Made by a program: the position numbers and the translations under genes
NCBI GenBank assembly: GCA_963803875.1
Contig: CAWDOA010000016.1
Span: 62,001 to 126,000 of the forward strand
Length of the DNA: 64,000 nt
Source: JABDIY01 sp963803875
GTDB taxonomy: Bacteria > Actinomycetota > Acidimicrobiia > Acidimicrobiales > SZUA-35
Direction of reading: 5' to 3'
In this document: piece by piece, positions 33,980-43,567 of the stretch
Position numbering within the stretch: position 1 is the first letter of the stretch
How the letters are laid out: each line of letters starts with the position of its first letter
Notes under the pieces: generated by a model
What the model was told of the DNA's origin: nothing
Seen by the model: only the letters and a program-made list of their open reading frames with translations
The model's database searches: none

Positions 33980-34335
33980 CGCAATACCCCCTTGCGCCAT
34001 GCGTAGGCCAAGCCGAGGGTCAGGATGAAGATGAAGATGGTCATTTCCACCAGACCAAACCAACCGAACGCCTCGAGACGAACCGCCCACGGGAAGATGA
34101 AGACCGCTTCTACATCGAACATGACGAAGAGTAGAGCGAAGATGTAGTAGCGGATCTGGGACTGGCCCCAGTGAGACCCGACGGGGTCGACACCGGACTC
34201 GTAGTTCTCCACTTTCCCAACCGAAGGACGGGAGGGCCGAAAGATCGACGCGAGACCGATGAAGGTGGCGACAAGACCGAAGGCGGCAGCACCGAAAACG
34301 GCGACCAAAAGGTACTGTCGCAAGAACTCTGACAC
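33970..34335 (-). CDS. nuoA: NADH-quinone oxidoreductase subunit A, complex I set 1
   Basis: 121 residues, three membrane helices. The loop after helix 1 shows the family pattern KVENYESGVDPVGSHWGQSQIRYYIFALLFVMFDVEAVF in pieces: YESGVDP and FDVEAVFIFPWA. GTG start at 34335. First gene of the set. The 268 bases upstream separate it from a divergent molybdopterin oxidoreductase gene; no consensus promoter or operator was recognised there. Confidence 0.95.
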   Translation of the reverse strand: MSEFLRQYLLVAVFGAAAFGLVATFIGLASIFRPSRPSVGKVENYESGVDPVGSHWGQSQIRYYIFALLFVMFDVEAVFIFPWAVRLEAFGWFGLVEMTIFIFILTLGLAYAWRKGVLRWA

Positions 34336-34603
34336 GGCCGTAGATCGTAGCTTGCAGCGGACCTTCTCCCCAAGCTATCCGGCGTTACATTCTGAGGTCC
34401 CCACACTGGGGATAGTGCTGGACGCGACGAACCACACTCTTCGCCGGTCGAATCCGATGACCAACTCCTCTGTTCATGCCCGGATAGCCGTACCACGCTG
34501 AGGTATGGACACTTCGCTCCATCGTTGTTTGACGACCGTGCGAGCGCTTGTCCTTGGTGCGAAGTTCGTCGCCGGAGGCTCCTTCGGCGGGCCACACTGA
34601 AGT

Positions 34604-36604
34604 ATGCGCGATGTCGTAGGTGCCTGCCCGCTCGATTGCCCCGATGGTTGCAGTTGGATCGTCACGGTCGACGATCATGAATGTGCCGTGAAGTTGCGCG
34701 GCAACCCCGATCACCCCTTCACCGATGGCGGCCTGTGCAAGAAGGTCAATCCATGGCTCGAGTTCGCCGCCGACCGGTCTCGATTGCTGTTCCCACTCAA
34801 ACGCGTCGGCGCCAAGGGAGAGGGCCGATTCGAACGAGTTTCCTGGGAGCACGCCCTCGCCGACATCGCCGCCAGGCTGATCGAGATCCGGGATCGTGCA
34901 GGAGGATCGGCGATCTGGCCCTACACCGGGACCGGCAACGTGGGGAACATCCAGGGTGCAGGGCTGCCGGCCGGCGCGAGGGTGATGCACGTACTAGGGG
35001 CCTCCCACCACCTGGGCACCATCTGTTCGGTCAGCGGTCACGTGGGGCTGCGGTACTCCCAGGGTTTCGCCAACGGAATGGACCCCGAAGATGTGGCTCA
35101 TGCCGGAACCATTCTCCTGTGGGGCGCGAACACCTTGGTGACGAGCCAGCACCTATGGCCCTTCGTGGAAAGAGCCCGATCAAATGGCGCCCGTGTGGTC
35201 GTGATCGACCCGGTTGGAACCAGGACCGCCCAGCGGGCCGACGAACACGTCGCCCTTTTACCCGGGACCGATGGTGCCCTTGCCCTGACGTTGTGCCACC
35301 TCGTTCGTGAGATGGGAGGCGTCGATCATCAATGGATCGCCTCTCACTCCGATGGCTTCGATGACTTCGACACTCTGCTCGATCGTTGGACGCCCGACCG
35401 CGGGGCCGACGTGTGCGGAGTGCCCGAAGCTCAGCTCCGCGGGCTGGCGCAGCAGATCGTGAAGTCAGGCCCTCTTGCCATCAAGCTCGGACAGGGAATG
35501 CAGCGGCACGCCCACGGTGCTCAGGCAGCCCGAACGGTGAGTTGCCTACCCGCCCTCACCGGTGCATTCGGCGATGTCGGCGGAGGGCTCGTCTACAGCA
35601 CCGGTCCGGCGTACGCCTTCAACACCTCTGCCGCTCGCATGCCCGAGCTCCGTCTGACGCCGGCTCGAAATCGGGTCATGACGCGGCTGGTCGATGAAAT
35701 CGAGGATCCGGTAGAGCCCGTCGAGGCACTGATAGTCAGTGGCGCCAATCCGGTGGTTTCCAACCCTGACAGCTACCAGGTGAAGCGAGTCCTGGCGAGA
35801 GATGATTTGTTCACCGTTGCCATCGACATCTTTCCCACTCCGACCACCGATTTCGCCGACTATGTCCTGCCCTCCACGATGCAGCACGAACAGATCGAGA
35901 TGAACGACAGCTTCACTCACTACTACCTCAACTGGAACGAGCCCGCTGTCCCTCCGGCGGGCGAGTGCTTGTCGCATACCGAGATCTACCGACGGCTTGC
36001 CCGAGCCTTGGCGGAGCACGATCCGTTGTTCAACAGCCCGAACCTTCAAGCAAACGAAGAAGATTACGCTCGGGCCCTGCTCGACACGGACGAGTTCCGC
36101 CGGTCGGGTATCACGCTGGAGTCCCTCAGGACGAACGGGTTCATGCGGCTGCCCGAACCAGCCCCCGTCGACCGTTTTCACTTCACCCACCGCCAGGCCG
36201 AGATCGACGGACTGGGATACCTTCCGGAATGGCGGGGGGTGAAGGAGTCAGCGAATGGCTCGGGCTACAACCTGATCGCCAACGGCAGCGACTGGCACAT
36301 CAACACGGTCTTCGCTCAGACCGCCAAGACGTTGGCCCGCACAACTGCTCCGCCGGTTGTCGTGTGCAGCGCAGATGCTGAACGAGATGGCCTTCTGGCC
36401 GGCTGCATCGTAACGGTGGCCAACGACAGAGGCTCGTTCGAGGCGAAGCTCAGAATCGACGACCGTGCAGCCCGGCCGGGGGTTGCCTCGATCAGCAAGG
36501 GGTGGGCGACTCAGCTGGTGAACGTCACCGTGAGAGAGGAAGATTCAGATGGTGGACACGGCGCCGTCTACCACGACAATCGGGTCACCATCCGACCACG
36601 CTGA
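34604..36604 (+). CDS. Molybdopterin (bis-MGD) oxidoreductase, DMSO-reductase superfamily
   Basis: 666 residues from the ATG at 34604. The N-terminus carries a 4Fe-4S motif with CPLDCPDGC spacing and a fourth Cys in GGLCKK. The Mo-bis-MGD domains follow: LWGANTLVTSQHLWPF, VVVIDPVGTRTAQRAD (MGD-binding), SCLPALTGAFGDVGGGL and DYVLPSTMQHEQ. The C-terminal beta-barrel domain (about 540-666) binds the second pyranopterin. There is no Tat signal, so it is cytoplasmic. The substrate is unknown; the family includes BisC-like reductases and formate-dehydrogenase relatives. It is divergent from nuoA1. Confidence 0.88.
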   Translation: MRDVVGACPLDCPDGCSWIVTVDDHECAVKLRGNPDHPFTDGGLCKKVNPWLEFAADRSRLLFPLKRVGAKGEGRFERVSWEHALADIAARLIEIRDRAGGSAIWPYTGTGNVGNIQGAGLPAGARVMHVLGASHHLGTICSVSGHVGLRYSQGFANGMDPEDVAHAGTILLWGANTLVTSQHLWPFVERARSNGARVVVIDPVGTRTAQRADEHVALLPGTDGALALTLCHLVREMGGVDHQWIASHSDGFDDFDTLLDRWTPDRGADVCGVPEAQLRGLAQQIVKSGPLAIKLGQGMQRHAHGAQAARTVSCLPALTGAFGDVGGGLVYSTGPAYAFNTSAARMPELRLTPARNRVMTRLVDEIEDPVEPVEALIVSGANPVVSNPDSYQVKRVLARDDLFTVAIDIFPTPTTDFADYVLPSTMQHEQIEMNDSFTHYYLNWNEPAVPPAGECLSHTEIYRRLARALAEHDPLFNSPNLQANEEDYARALLDTDEFRRSGITLESLRTNGFMRLPEPAPVDRFHFTHRQAEIDGLGYLPEWRGVKESANGSGYNLIANGSDWHINTVFAQTAKTLARTTAPPVVVCSADAERDGLLAGCIVTVANDRGSFEAKLRIDDRAARPGVASISKGWATQLVNVTVREEDSDGGHGAVYHDNRVTIRPR

Positions 36605-36619
36605 CCGCAGCCGGTGAAT

Positions 36620-37630
36620 CTAGAAACCGCCGTAGGCGTGGCTGCTTCTGAACTCGACGTCGTTGGCAATCCAGCGAACCACACCGCCACGGTCCAGTTG
36701 GCCACCGTCGAGCAACCCGAGCCAATAATCGAATCCAGCTTGATCAGGCTGACGATCGAGCACGTTTTGATAGAGGATGTTGAGGTACTGCTCGTTGCCA
36801 ACACTCCCGTACGTGTTGCCGAATTCGGCACTGATGGCGAACTCGCCGCTGATGCGGTCGATCGAAGCACCCTCGGCGCTGAGTGCGAGCCAGTAGTTGG
36901 CGCCCTCGATGTCCGCCTCCCGATCGAAGAACGCAAGGTACAGCCGAAGAACGTCGGCATCGGTTTCGCTGAAGCCGTCTCCTGCGACCAATTCTTCCAG
37001 AGAATCGGCGGGTTCATAGGCGGTCAGTGGACCGTTCACTGGAACCGCTTCACTGTCACTACAGCGGTAGTCGTTGTCGGTGAAGAAGTCGGCCGGGATG
37101 TTCTGTTCGGCGGCGGAGTTCTGCGAGATGAAACCTTGGTCAGCCCCGATCCAAGAAATCGCCCACGATGTGTTGCCGATGCAGAACACGCCCACAGAGG
37201 CGTAGTCGGCGTCAGCGGCCAGCATGATCCGTCGATGGCCGTCGGACTCGTTCCACTGCTTCACCAGGGTGTTGGTGCTCCCGCCTGAACCGCTGTTGTA
37301 TCGAGCGGCCAGGATCTCGGCCTCGACAAAGTCTTGCCCACACGATGCCGGGTAGTGCTCCAGATCAGCCTGCTCAGCGTTTTGAGCAGCGATGCAATTC
37401 AAGTAACCCTCGTACTCGCCCCAGTCCCGTGACCGCAACGCTCCAAGCCCGTACTCGGCCCGGGTCCGGTTGATGGTGTCGAGCATTTCGGCCTCGGCGT
37501 GGTATGCCCGCTCCACCGACCCCTGGAAGAACCCGCCGGCAGCGCTTGCCGGTGCCAGCCCGACAACCGAAGTGCCCAGAATGGTCAACACTGCACATGC
37601 AGCTAGGAGCAGTCGGTTGAATGTCACCAT
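36620..37630 (-). CDS. Secreted CAP-domain protein with C-terminal DUF4214
   Basis: 336 residues. A Sec signal peptide (MVTFNR, hydrophobic core, ASA cleavage near residue 30) is followed by a CAP/SCP-like domain (about 45-190): LDTINRTRAEYGL at the start and WNESDGHRRIML, the conserved CAP signature, at about 127. Residues about 215-330 are a DUF4214 domain (LYLAFFDREADIEGANYWL, LDRQPDQAGFDYWLGLL). Bacterial CAP proteins are secreted and often calcium- or lipid-binding, without assigned catalysis. A second DUF4214 protein lies at 3274, there joined to an SGNH domain. Confidence 0.85.
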   Translation of the reverse strand: MVTFNRLLLAACAVLTILGTSVVGLAPASAAGGFFQGSVERAYHAEAEMLDTINRTRAEYGLGALRSRDWGEYEGYLNCIAAQNAEQADLEHYPASCGQDFVEAEILAARYNSGSGGSTNTLVKQWNESDGHRRIMLAADADYASVGVFCIGNTSWAISWIGADQGFISQNSAAEQNIPADFFTDNDYRCSDSEAVPVNGPLTAYEPADSLEELVAGDGFSETDADVLRLYLAFFDREADIEGANYWLALSAEGASIDRISGEFAISAEFGNTYGSVGNEQYLNILYQNVLDRQPDQAGFDYWLGLLDGGQLDRGGVVRWIANDVEFRSSHAYGGF

Positions 37631-37693
37631 GGACGAATCATCGGCAGGTCGGGCGGCCCTTCCGTATAGGGCAAACTACCCAAGCAGCCAGGG

Positions 37694-38488
37694 TCAGCTG
37701 CCGTACACCGACGGCACGAAGGTTTGGTCGGTGATCGGTGGTCGCACGTAGCCGTCTTGATTGGGGATCTCGGGCAGAACGATCTCGGGGCTCTTGACTT
37801 CCTTGTAGGGAATCTGGGTCAAGAGATGGCTGATGCAGTTGAGGCGAGCGATCTTCTTGACGTCCGATTCCACCACCCACCACGGTGCCTGCTTGATGTC
37901 GGTGGCAGCGAACATCGCGTCCTTGGCTCGGCTGTACTCGGCCCAGCGGCTGCGCGACTCGAGATCCATCGGTGAGAACTTCCACCGTTTGCTGGGATCG
38001 GTGAGCCTGCGCTTGAAACGACGCTCCTGTTCGGCGTCGCTCACCGAGAACCAGTATTTGACCAGAATGATTCCGCTGCGAACCAGCATCCGTTCGAACT
38101 CGGGGCACGACCGCAGAAATTCGCGGTACTCGTCATCGGTGCAGAAACCCATCACCTTCTCAACGCCGGCCCGGTTGTACCAACTGCGATCGAAGAGCAC
38201 CATTTCCCCCGCCGCCGGCAGATGAGCGACATAACGCTGGAAGTACCACTGGGTCTTCTCACGTTCTGTTGGCGCGGGCAGGGCGGCAATTCGAACGACC
38301 CGAGGGTTGAGCGGCTCAGCTATTCGTTTGATCGTGCCGCCCTTTCCAGCAGCGTCACGTCCTTCGAAGACAACGACCGCCTTCAAGCCCTCCTGACGAA
38401 CCCACTCATGCATCTTCACCAGCTCCTGCTGAAGACGACTCAGTTCGGTCTCGTAAAGCTTTTTCTTGATCTTCGGCCGAGTTGACAT
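37694..38488 (-). CDS. ppk2: Polyphosphate kinase 2
   Basis: 264 residues from the ATG at 38488, chosen over an upstream in-frame ATG that adds no family similarity. Walker A is VVFEGRDAAGKGGTIKR and Walker B VLFDRSWYNRAGVEKVMGF; the lid segment is RRFKRRLTDPSKRWKFSPMD. A single-domain PPK2 moves phosphate between polyphosphate and nucleotides (ATP/GTP or ADP/GDP side, depending on class). It follows the glgB gene by 40 bases on the same strand, linking two storage-polymer enzymes. Confidence 0.93.
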   Translation of the reverse strand: MSTRPKIKKKLYETELSRLQQELVKMHEWVRQEGLKAVVVFEGRDAAGKGGTIKRIAEPLNPRVVRIAALPAPTEREKTQWYFQRYVAHLPAAGEMVLFDRSWYNRAGVEKVMGFCTDDEYREFLRSCPEFERMLVRSGIILVKYWFSVSDAEQERRFKRRLTDPSKRWKFSPMDLESRSRWAEYSRAKDAMFAATDIKQAPWWVVESDVKKIARLNCISHLLTQIPYKEVKSPEIVLPEIPNQDGYVRPPITDQTFVPSVYGS

Positions 38489-38528
38489 GAGCCCAGAGTG
38501 CCGTACAAGGCGGTCTGCATTCAAGCTG

Positions 38529-40422
38529 TTAGGGGATATCGACTTCTGAGACAGGAGCGAGAGCCAACACGCTGAGCGGTGGAATATCGATCACGAGGCT
38601 GTGTGGCCTCCCGTGGGCACCGTGGCCGTCTGCTTGCAGAAGGCGGCTGATCTCAGCACCCGATCCCCCGAAACCTTCGTCGTCGCTGTTCACCAGGACC
38701 TCCCATTCACCATCAACTGGGACGCCGAGCCGGTAGTCGGGACGTGGTATGGGAGTGAGGTTGAACAAACAGAGGACCGGTCGGTGCCCTTCAGTGCTGC
38801 GAAGCCAGGCAAGGACACTGTTCTCACCATCGTCGAGCACGACCCACGAGAACCCGGAGGCTTCGTTGTCACTTTCGTGGAGTGCCGGCTCGCTGGCGTA
38901 CACAGCGTTCAGGGCCGAGACCCACGCCATCGTGCCGGCATGGTTGGGCAACTCGAGTTGGCTCCACGCAGCTGGGTAATCGTGATTCCACTCCGGCCCC
39001 TGGCCGAACTCCTGGCCCATGAAGAGCAGCTTCTTGCCCGGGGTCAACCACTGGTTTCCGTAGAGAACCCGAAGATTCGCGAATTGCTGCCATTCGTCGC
39101 CTGGCATCTTGGCCAGCAGGGAACCCTTGCCGTGGGTCACCTCGTCATGGGAGAGCCCCAACACGTAGTTCTCACTGAAGGCATAGACCGCTCGAAACGT
39201 GATCTCTCCATGATGAAAGCGCCGGTGGATCGGATCGCGCTCCAAATACTGGATCGTGTCGTGCATCCAGCCCATGTCCCACTTGTAGTGGAATCCAAGC
39301 CCACCGTACGAGACCGGTTTGGTGACCCCGGGGAAGGCGGTGCTTTCTTCTGCGATGGTCAGGGCATCAGGGAAAACGTTCGCCGATCGTTTGATTGAAG
39401 TGTTGGAGGAACGATATGGCTTCGAGGTTCTCGCGACCGCCGTGTACGTTGGGGATCCACTCGCCCTCCTCACGGGAGTAGTCGCGGTACAACATCGAGG
39501 CGACGGCATCCACTCTGATTCCATCGATGTGGTAGCGGTCCAGCCACATGTGAGCGCTCGACGTCAGAAACGACCGAACCTCATGGCGCCCGTAGTTGAA
39601 TACGTAGCTCTTCCAGTCCGGGTGCCAGCCCTCCATCGGATTCTCGTGCTCGTACAGCGCCGATCCGTCGAAACGGCCCAGCGCAAAGTCATCGGATGGA
39701 AAATGGCTCGGAACCCAATCGAGGATGACCCCGATCCCCCGCTGGTGAAGCGCATCGACAAATCCCATGAAGTCGGTAGGCAACCCGTATCGAGCGGTCG
39801 GTGCGTAGAAGCCGGTGGTCTGGTAGCCCCAACTGCCGTAGAACGGATGTTCCATGATCGGGAGAAGTTCTACGTGGGTGAAGCCGGTGGCATCGAGGTG
39901 ATCAGCCAATGGCTCGGCGAGTTCCGCCCACGTGAGGCTGCGGTACGCATCTGCGTGACGCCACGAGCCGACGTGCATCTCATACATCGAGATCGGCTTG
40001 TCGTAGGCCTGCGTCTTGCGCCGTTCGGCCATCCACTCGGCGTCATTCCACTCGTATGTGAGATCGGTGACAACCGAGGCCGTGTGAGGTGGCAATTCAG
40101 CTGCAAACGCCAGCGGATCAGCTCGCTCCACCGTCTGGCCTGACGACGTCGTGATCCGGAACTTGTACCGATCGCCGACCTTCGCATCAGGCACAACCCC
40201 GGCCCAGATGCCGCTCGACCCATTCGGTTCGAGTTGCTGAGCAGGTCCCCACTGGTTGAAATCTCCGATCACGCCCACCGAAGATGCGCTGGGTGCCCAC
40301 ACCGCGAAACGGCGACCTGGATCGGTCCAGCCGGTAAGCGGCTGGCACCCGAGTATTTCGTACAGAAGGGTATGGGTTCCCTCGTTGAACATCCATTGGT
40401 CAGATTCATTGATCAAGCTCAC
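38529..40422 (-). pseudogene. glgB: 1,4-alpha-glucan branching enzyme, reading frame broken by a single-base shift
   Basis: A full GlgB of about 630 residues is encoded if one base is removed. The first frame runs from the GTG at 40422 to a stop at 39367 and holds the CBM48 domain, GH13 region I (DWVPSHF) and region II (GIRVDAVASML, nucleophile Asp). The second frame carries on with ALTIAEES (acid/base Glu), LSHDEV and the C-terminal barrel to 38529. The shift lies in the GGGAAAA run at 39370-39376 (coding strand TTTTCCC), where the expected ERFPDALT would need one base fewer. Either an assembly/sequencing error or a real null allele. No other glycogen gene is nearby. Confidence 0.85.
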
Positions 40423-40510
40423 ACTGCTGAGCGTACGCGCTTCCTCGACGATCTGCAGAAGCAAAGGTCGGGTATCCGTGAGCGCGAGCTCAATCGGAAG
40501 GAGTCGTCAG

Positions 40511-41065
40511 GTGATCGAGAACCCCGAACCCTCAATAGCGAGCACGATTCTGCCGATAGATCCGGTGATGGAATTCCAGAAGGACGTCTACACCGCGGTT
40601 GTCGCCGTTTCCGAACCGGGTGCCTCCGTTGCGGCACGCCACCTGGTCAAGACCCATGAGCGTTACGAAATCGTGCGAGAAGTCGCCAATGCCGTGATGG
40701 CCATCGATGCGTGCCGGATCCTCAAGCCGGATCTGCTGCTTCTCGCCGACGACTCGCCAGGCCTGAGGGGCACCGAAGTACTGAGTGAGATCCGCCAACT
40801 CAGCCCTCACACAATCGTGATCCTCGTCGCCACCTACGACGCCACCTACCTTCAGGACAGCGAACACACCTTCGTGTCGGCCACCATCGCCGTGCCGGAA
40901 TCGATCACTCAGGCGCTCAGTGCAGTTGCCGAGGTTCTCGATGATCCGGAAACGAGCGCCACACCCGAACGCCGCCGAACCGACCGCAGGCTCAAGCAAG
41001 ACTGGAACAAGGTCTTTGCCGAACGGCGCGCCTCAGGGCGACGCGACTCCGAAGAGATTGGCTAA
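40511..41065 (+). CDS. Stand-alone receiver-like protein with altered acceptor site
   Basis: 184 residues from the GTG at 40511, with AAGGAG about 10 bases upstream. The alpha/beta order fits a receiver: TAVVAVSEPGASVAARHLV, ILKPDLLLLADDSPGLRGTEVLSEIRQ, IVILVATYDATYL. The usual D-D acidic pair at strand 1 is missing (AVSEPG) and the acceptor strand reads LLLLADDSPG, so Ala occupies the canonical Asp position and an Asp follows. A basic C-terminal tail (RRRTDRRLKQDWN) extends beyond. There is no output domain. It is divergent from glgB; function unknown. Confidence 0.7.
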   Translation: MIENPEPSIASTILPIDPVMEFQKDVYTAVVAVSEPGASVAARHLVKTHERYEIVREVANAVMAIDACRILKPDLLLLADDSPGLRGTEVLSEIRQLSPHTIVILVATYDATYLQDSEHTFVSATIAVPESITQALSAVAEVLDDPETSATPERRRTDRRLKQDWNKVFAERRASGRRDSEEIG

Positions 41066-41076
41066 ATTCTGGCCGT

Positions 41077-41454
41077 ATGGCCGTCCTGCTGTCGAAGACG
41101 TGCGCATCCTGCGGAAGATCGTTCCACTGGCGCAAGAAGTGGGACCGAAACTGGGATGAAGTCCGATTCTGTTCCGAGAAATGCCGTAGGCGGAAACTGA
41201 CCGCATCGGACCGTGCCCTTGAGGTTGCGATCGTCGAACTGCTTGCCGATCGTCCACACGGTGCGACCATCTGCCCGTCGGACGCAGCCAAGGCCGTGGG
41301 TGGAAACGAAGAGAAGAGCTGGCGGCTGCTGATGGAACCAGCCCGTGCTGCGGCACGGCGATTGGTCGCCCGGGACATGGTTGTCATCACCCAGCGGGGG
41401 ATGATCGTGGATCCCTCCACGGCCAAAGGTCCCATCCGAATCCGAGCGCTCTAG
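41077..41454 (+). CDS. DUF2256-DUF3253 fusion protein
   Basis: 125 residues. Residues 6-40 are DUF2256: CASCGRSFHWRKKW and FCSEKCRRRK give a four-Cys zinc-ribbon-like knuckle. Residues about 45-125 are DUF3253, a winged-helix-like domain with ATICPSDAAKAVG and the ending STAKGPIRIR. The two domains are common neighbours in bacteria, and their fusion supports one function, perhaps nucleic-acid binding (inference). It starts 11 bases after the receiver-like gene and 10 bases before an SDR gene, so these may be one unit. Confidence 0.88.
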   Translation: MAVLLSKTCASCGRSFHWRKKWDRNWDEVRFCSEKCRRRKLTASDRALEVAIVELLADRPHGATICPSDAAKAVGGNEEKSWRLLMEPARAAARRLVARDMVVITQRGMIVDPSTAKGPIRIRAL

Positions 41455-41464
41455 GGTCTGCGGA

Positions 41465-42373
41465 ATGGCCAACGGATTCACCCACGACGACCTAAGCGAT
41501 CAAACCGGTCGCGTCTTTCTCGTCACAGGAGCGAATACCGGCCTCGGGTTCGAGACCACCAAGGCGTTGGCGTCCAGGGGAGCACGGGTGCTGATGGGCT
41601 GTCGCTCGTCGAACCGCGCATCCGAAGCCATCGATCAGATTCGCACGCAGGTCCCGAGTGCCGATCTGGAGTTCATTCAGCTCGACCAAGCCGATCTGTC
41701 CAGCGTCCGGGCTGCCGCAGAACAGGTTGGCGAAGAGCCCCACCTCGACGTCTTGATAAACAACGCCGGAATCATGATCCCACCGCTGGGACACACCGCC
41801 GATGGGTTCGAGTCCCAGTTCGGCGTGAACCACCTCGGAACGTATGCCCTCACCGCACTGCTGCTGGACAAGCTGGCCCAACGCGAGCACAGCCGCGTAG
41901 TCCTCACCAGCAGCCTCGCTCACAAGGGGGCCGAGATGTACTTCGATGACATCGACGCACGCAATGGCTACGACGCAAGGGCCCGTTATGGACAGAGCAA
42001 GCTGAGCAACCTGCTGTTCATGTACGAGCTCGATAGACGGCTGAGAGTTGCAAACTCGCCCACCATCGCGGTCGGATGCCATCCCGGTATCGCAGAAACC
42101 GAGCTGTTTCGCACGATGCCGTCGTGGATGAAGTTGGTCGTTCCTTTGGTTCGTCCGATCTTCAACAGTGCGGCAGCCGGTTCGTGGCCGACCCTTCTGG
42201 CCGCCACCGGACCTGGTGTACAGGGTGGCGACTACTACGGTCCCAGCAAGCGAGGCGAGACTGCCGGACCGGCAACACAAGTGACGTCGACATCCACGGC
42301 CCGTAGCCCCGAGCTGGCCCAGCAACTATGGGACCTCTCAATTGCGATGACCGGGATCAATCCCGGAATCTGA
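41465..42373 (+). CDS. Short-chain dehydrogenase/reductase, retinol-dehydrogenase-like
   Basis: 302 residues with the classical SDR pattern: VFLVTGANTGLGFE (nucleotide binding), NNAGIM near 97-102, and the catalytic YGQSK with the preceding Ser of VLTSSLA. The DFESQFGVNHLG segment typical of RDH-like SDRs is present. NAD(P)-dependent oxidation or reduction of a hydrophobic alcohol/ketone; the substrate is unknown. Co-directional with neighbours. Confidence 0.92.
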   Translation: MANGFTHDDLSDQTGRVFLVTGANTGLGFETTKALASRGARVLMGCRSSNRASEAIDQIRTQVPSADLEFIQLDQADLSSVRAAAEQVGEEPHLDVLINNAGIMIPPLGHTADGFESQFGVNHLGTYALTALLLDKLAQREHSRVVLTSSLAHKGAEMYFDDIDARNGYDARARYGQSKLSNLLFMYELDRRLRVANSPTIAVGCHPGIAETELFRTMPSWMKLVVPLVRPIFNSAAAGSWPTLLAATGPGVQGGDYYGPSKRGETAGPATQVTSTSTARSPELAQQLWDLSIAMTGINPGI

Positions 42374-42433
42374 AACACCGACGCAGCACCAGACCTCTCC
42401 ACCAGACCGCTACTACCTCTACCCTGGGACGCT

Positions 42434-43555
42434 GTGCTGCCGACCCGACTGTTCTCGCAGGGCAACGTCCCCAAGGTCGTTCTGGCTCCTATGGCCGGGG
42501 TTACGAACGCGCCGTTCCGGCGCCTGTGCCGCCGGTACGGAGGGGGTCTGTTCGTAAGCGAGATGATCTCCGCCCGGGCTGTGGTCGAGGGCAACGCAAA
42601 GACGATGAAGCTCACGCAGTTCGCAGATGACGAGTCGCCCCGGAGCCTTCAACTTGCGGCGGTCGATCCGGCGATCGTCGGTGAAGCGATCAGGAAGTTG
42701 CTCGACACCGAGGGCATAGACCATTTCGATCTGAACCTTGGATGTCCGGTTCGCAAAGTCACCCGAAACGGCGGGGGATCAGCTCTGCCGTACAAACGGA
42801 AGCTCTTGCGTCGTTTGCTTCGCTCCGCCGTGGACGCAGCGGGCGATGTTCCGGTGACCATCAAGTTCAGGGTCGGCATCGACGACGACCACCGGACGCA
42901 CCTCGACACCGGTCAGATCGCCAGCGAGGCAGGTATCGCCGCCGTGGCGCTGCACGGACGAACCGCAGCTCAGCTTTACAGCGGCACAGCGGATTGGACC
43001 ACGATTGCGGCCCTGCGGGAGGCCCTCCCAGCCGAGGTGCCGGTGTACGGCAACGGCGACATCTGGGAGGCACCCGACGCCCTGGCAATGGTCGAGCAGA
43101 CCGGCTGTGATGGCGTTGTCATCGGCCGGGGTTGTCTCGGAAGGCCGTGGTTGTTCGCCCATCTCGACGCCGCCTTCGCCGGAGACCCGCCGCCGGAAAT
43201 CCCTCGAACGTCCGAGGTCTGTCTCCTGATGGCGGAGCACGCCAAAGAACTGGTGGCCTGGTTCGGCGAGTACAAAGGGGTGCGAGAGTTCCGAAAGCAC
43301 ACTGCGTGGTATCTGAAGGGTTACCCGGTCGGCGGCGAAATCCGCCGGCAGCTCGGCCAGATCGATTCGCTCGATGGACTGGACGCTCTCCTCGCTCAGG
43401 TCCCCGACGTTTCATTGCCACACGAAAACCGCAGGGTTGCACGAGGACACACCCGAGGGCCCCAGGTCGTTGCGCTGCCCGAACACTGGCTCGATGATCC
43501 GTACGACGATTTGGTCGCCAGTCCCGACGGCGACTCCGCAACCTCAGGCGGATGA
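42434..43555 (+). CDS. tRNA-dihydrouridine synthase (DusB-like)
   Basis: 373 residues, GTG start at 42434. FMN barrel motifs: LAPMAGVTNAPFRRL, SEMISARAVV, FDLNLGCPVRKVTRNGGGSAL (catalytic Cys), TIKFRVGID, VALHGRTAAQLYSG and VIGRGCLGRPWLF. The C-terminal helical tRNA-binding domain contains the GVREFRKHTAWYLKG segment. It reduces specific uridines to dihydrouridine in tRNA. Its stop is 12 bases from the convergent molybdopterin enzyme stop. Confidence 0.94.
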   Translation: MLPTRLFSQGNVPKVVLAPMAGVTNAPFRRLCRRYGGGLFVSEMISARAVVEGNAKTMKLTQFADDESPRSLQLAAVDPAIVGEAIRKLLDTEGIDHFDLNLGCPVRKVTRNGGGSALPYKRKLLRRLLRSAVDAAGDVPVTIKFRVGIDDDHRTHLDTGQIASEAGIAAVALHGRTAAQLYSGTADWTTIAALREALPAEVPVYGNGDIWEAPDALAMVEQTGCDGVVIGRGCLGRPWLFAHLDAAFAGDPPPEIPRTSEVCLLMAEHAKELVAWFGEYKGVREFRKHTAWYLKGYPVGGEIRRQLGQIDSLDGLDALLAQVPDVSLPHENRRVARGHTRGPQVVALPEHWLDDPYDDLVASPDGDSATSGG

Positions 43556-43567
43556 GTCAGCCCGTCG

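Noticed and set aside
34336..34603. Small gene or regulatory RNA between nuoA1 and the molybdopterin gene
   Set aside because: No ORF with protein character, no clear structure; only weak promoter-like hexamers that could not be supported.
39367..39380. Programmed ribosomal frameshift in glgB
   Set aside because: GlgB is not known to use recoding and no downstream stimulatory structure or slippery heptamer was seen. A sequencing indel or true mutation is simpler.
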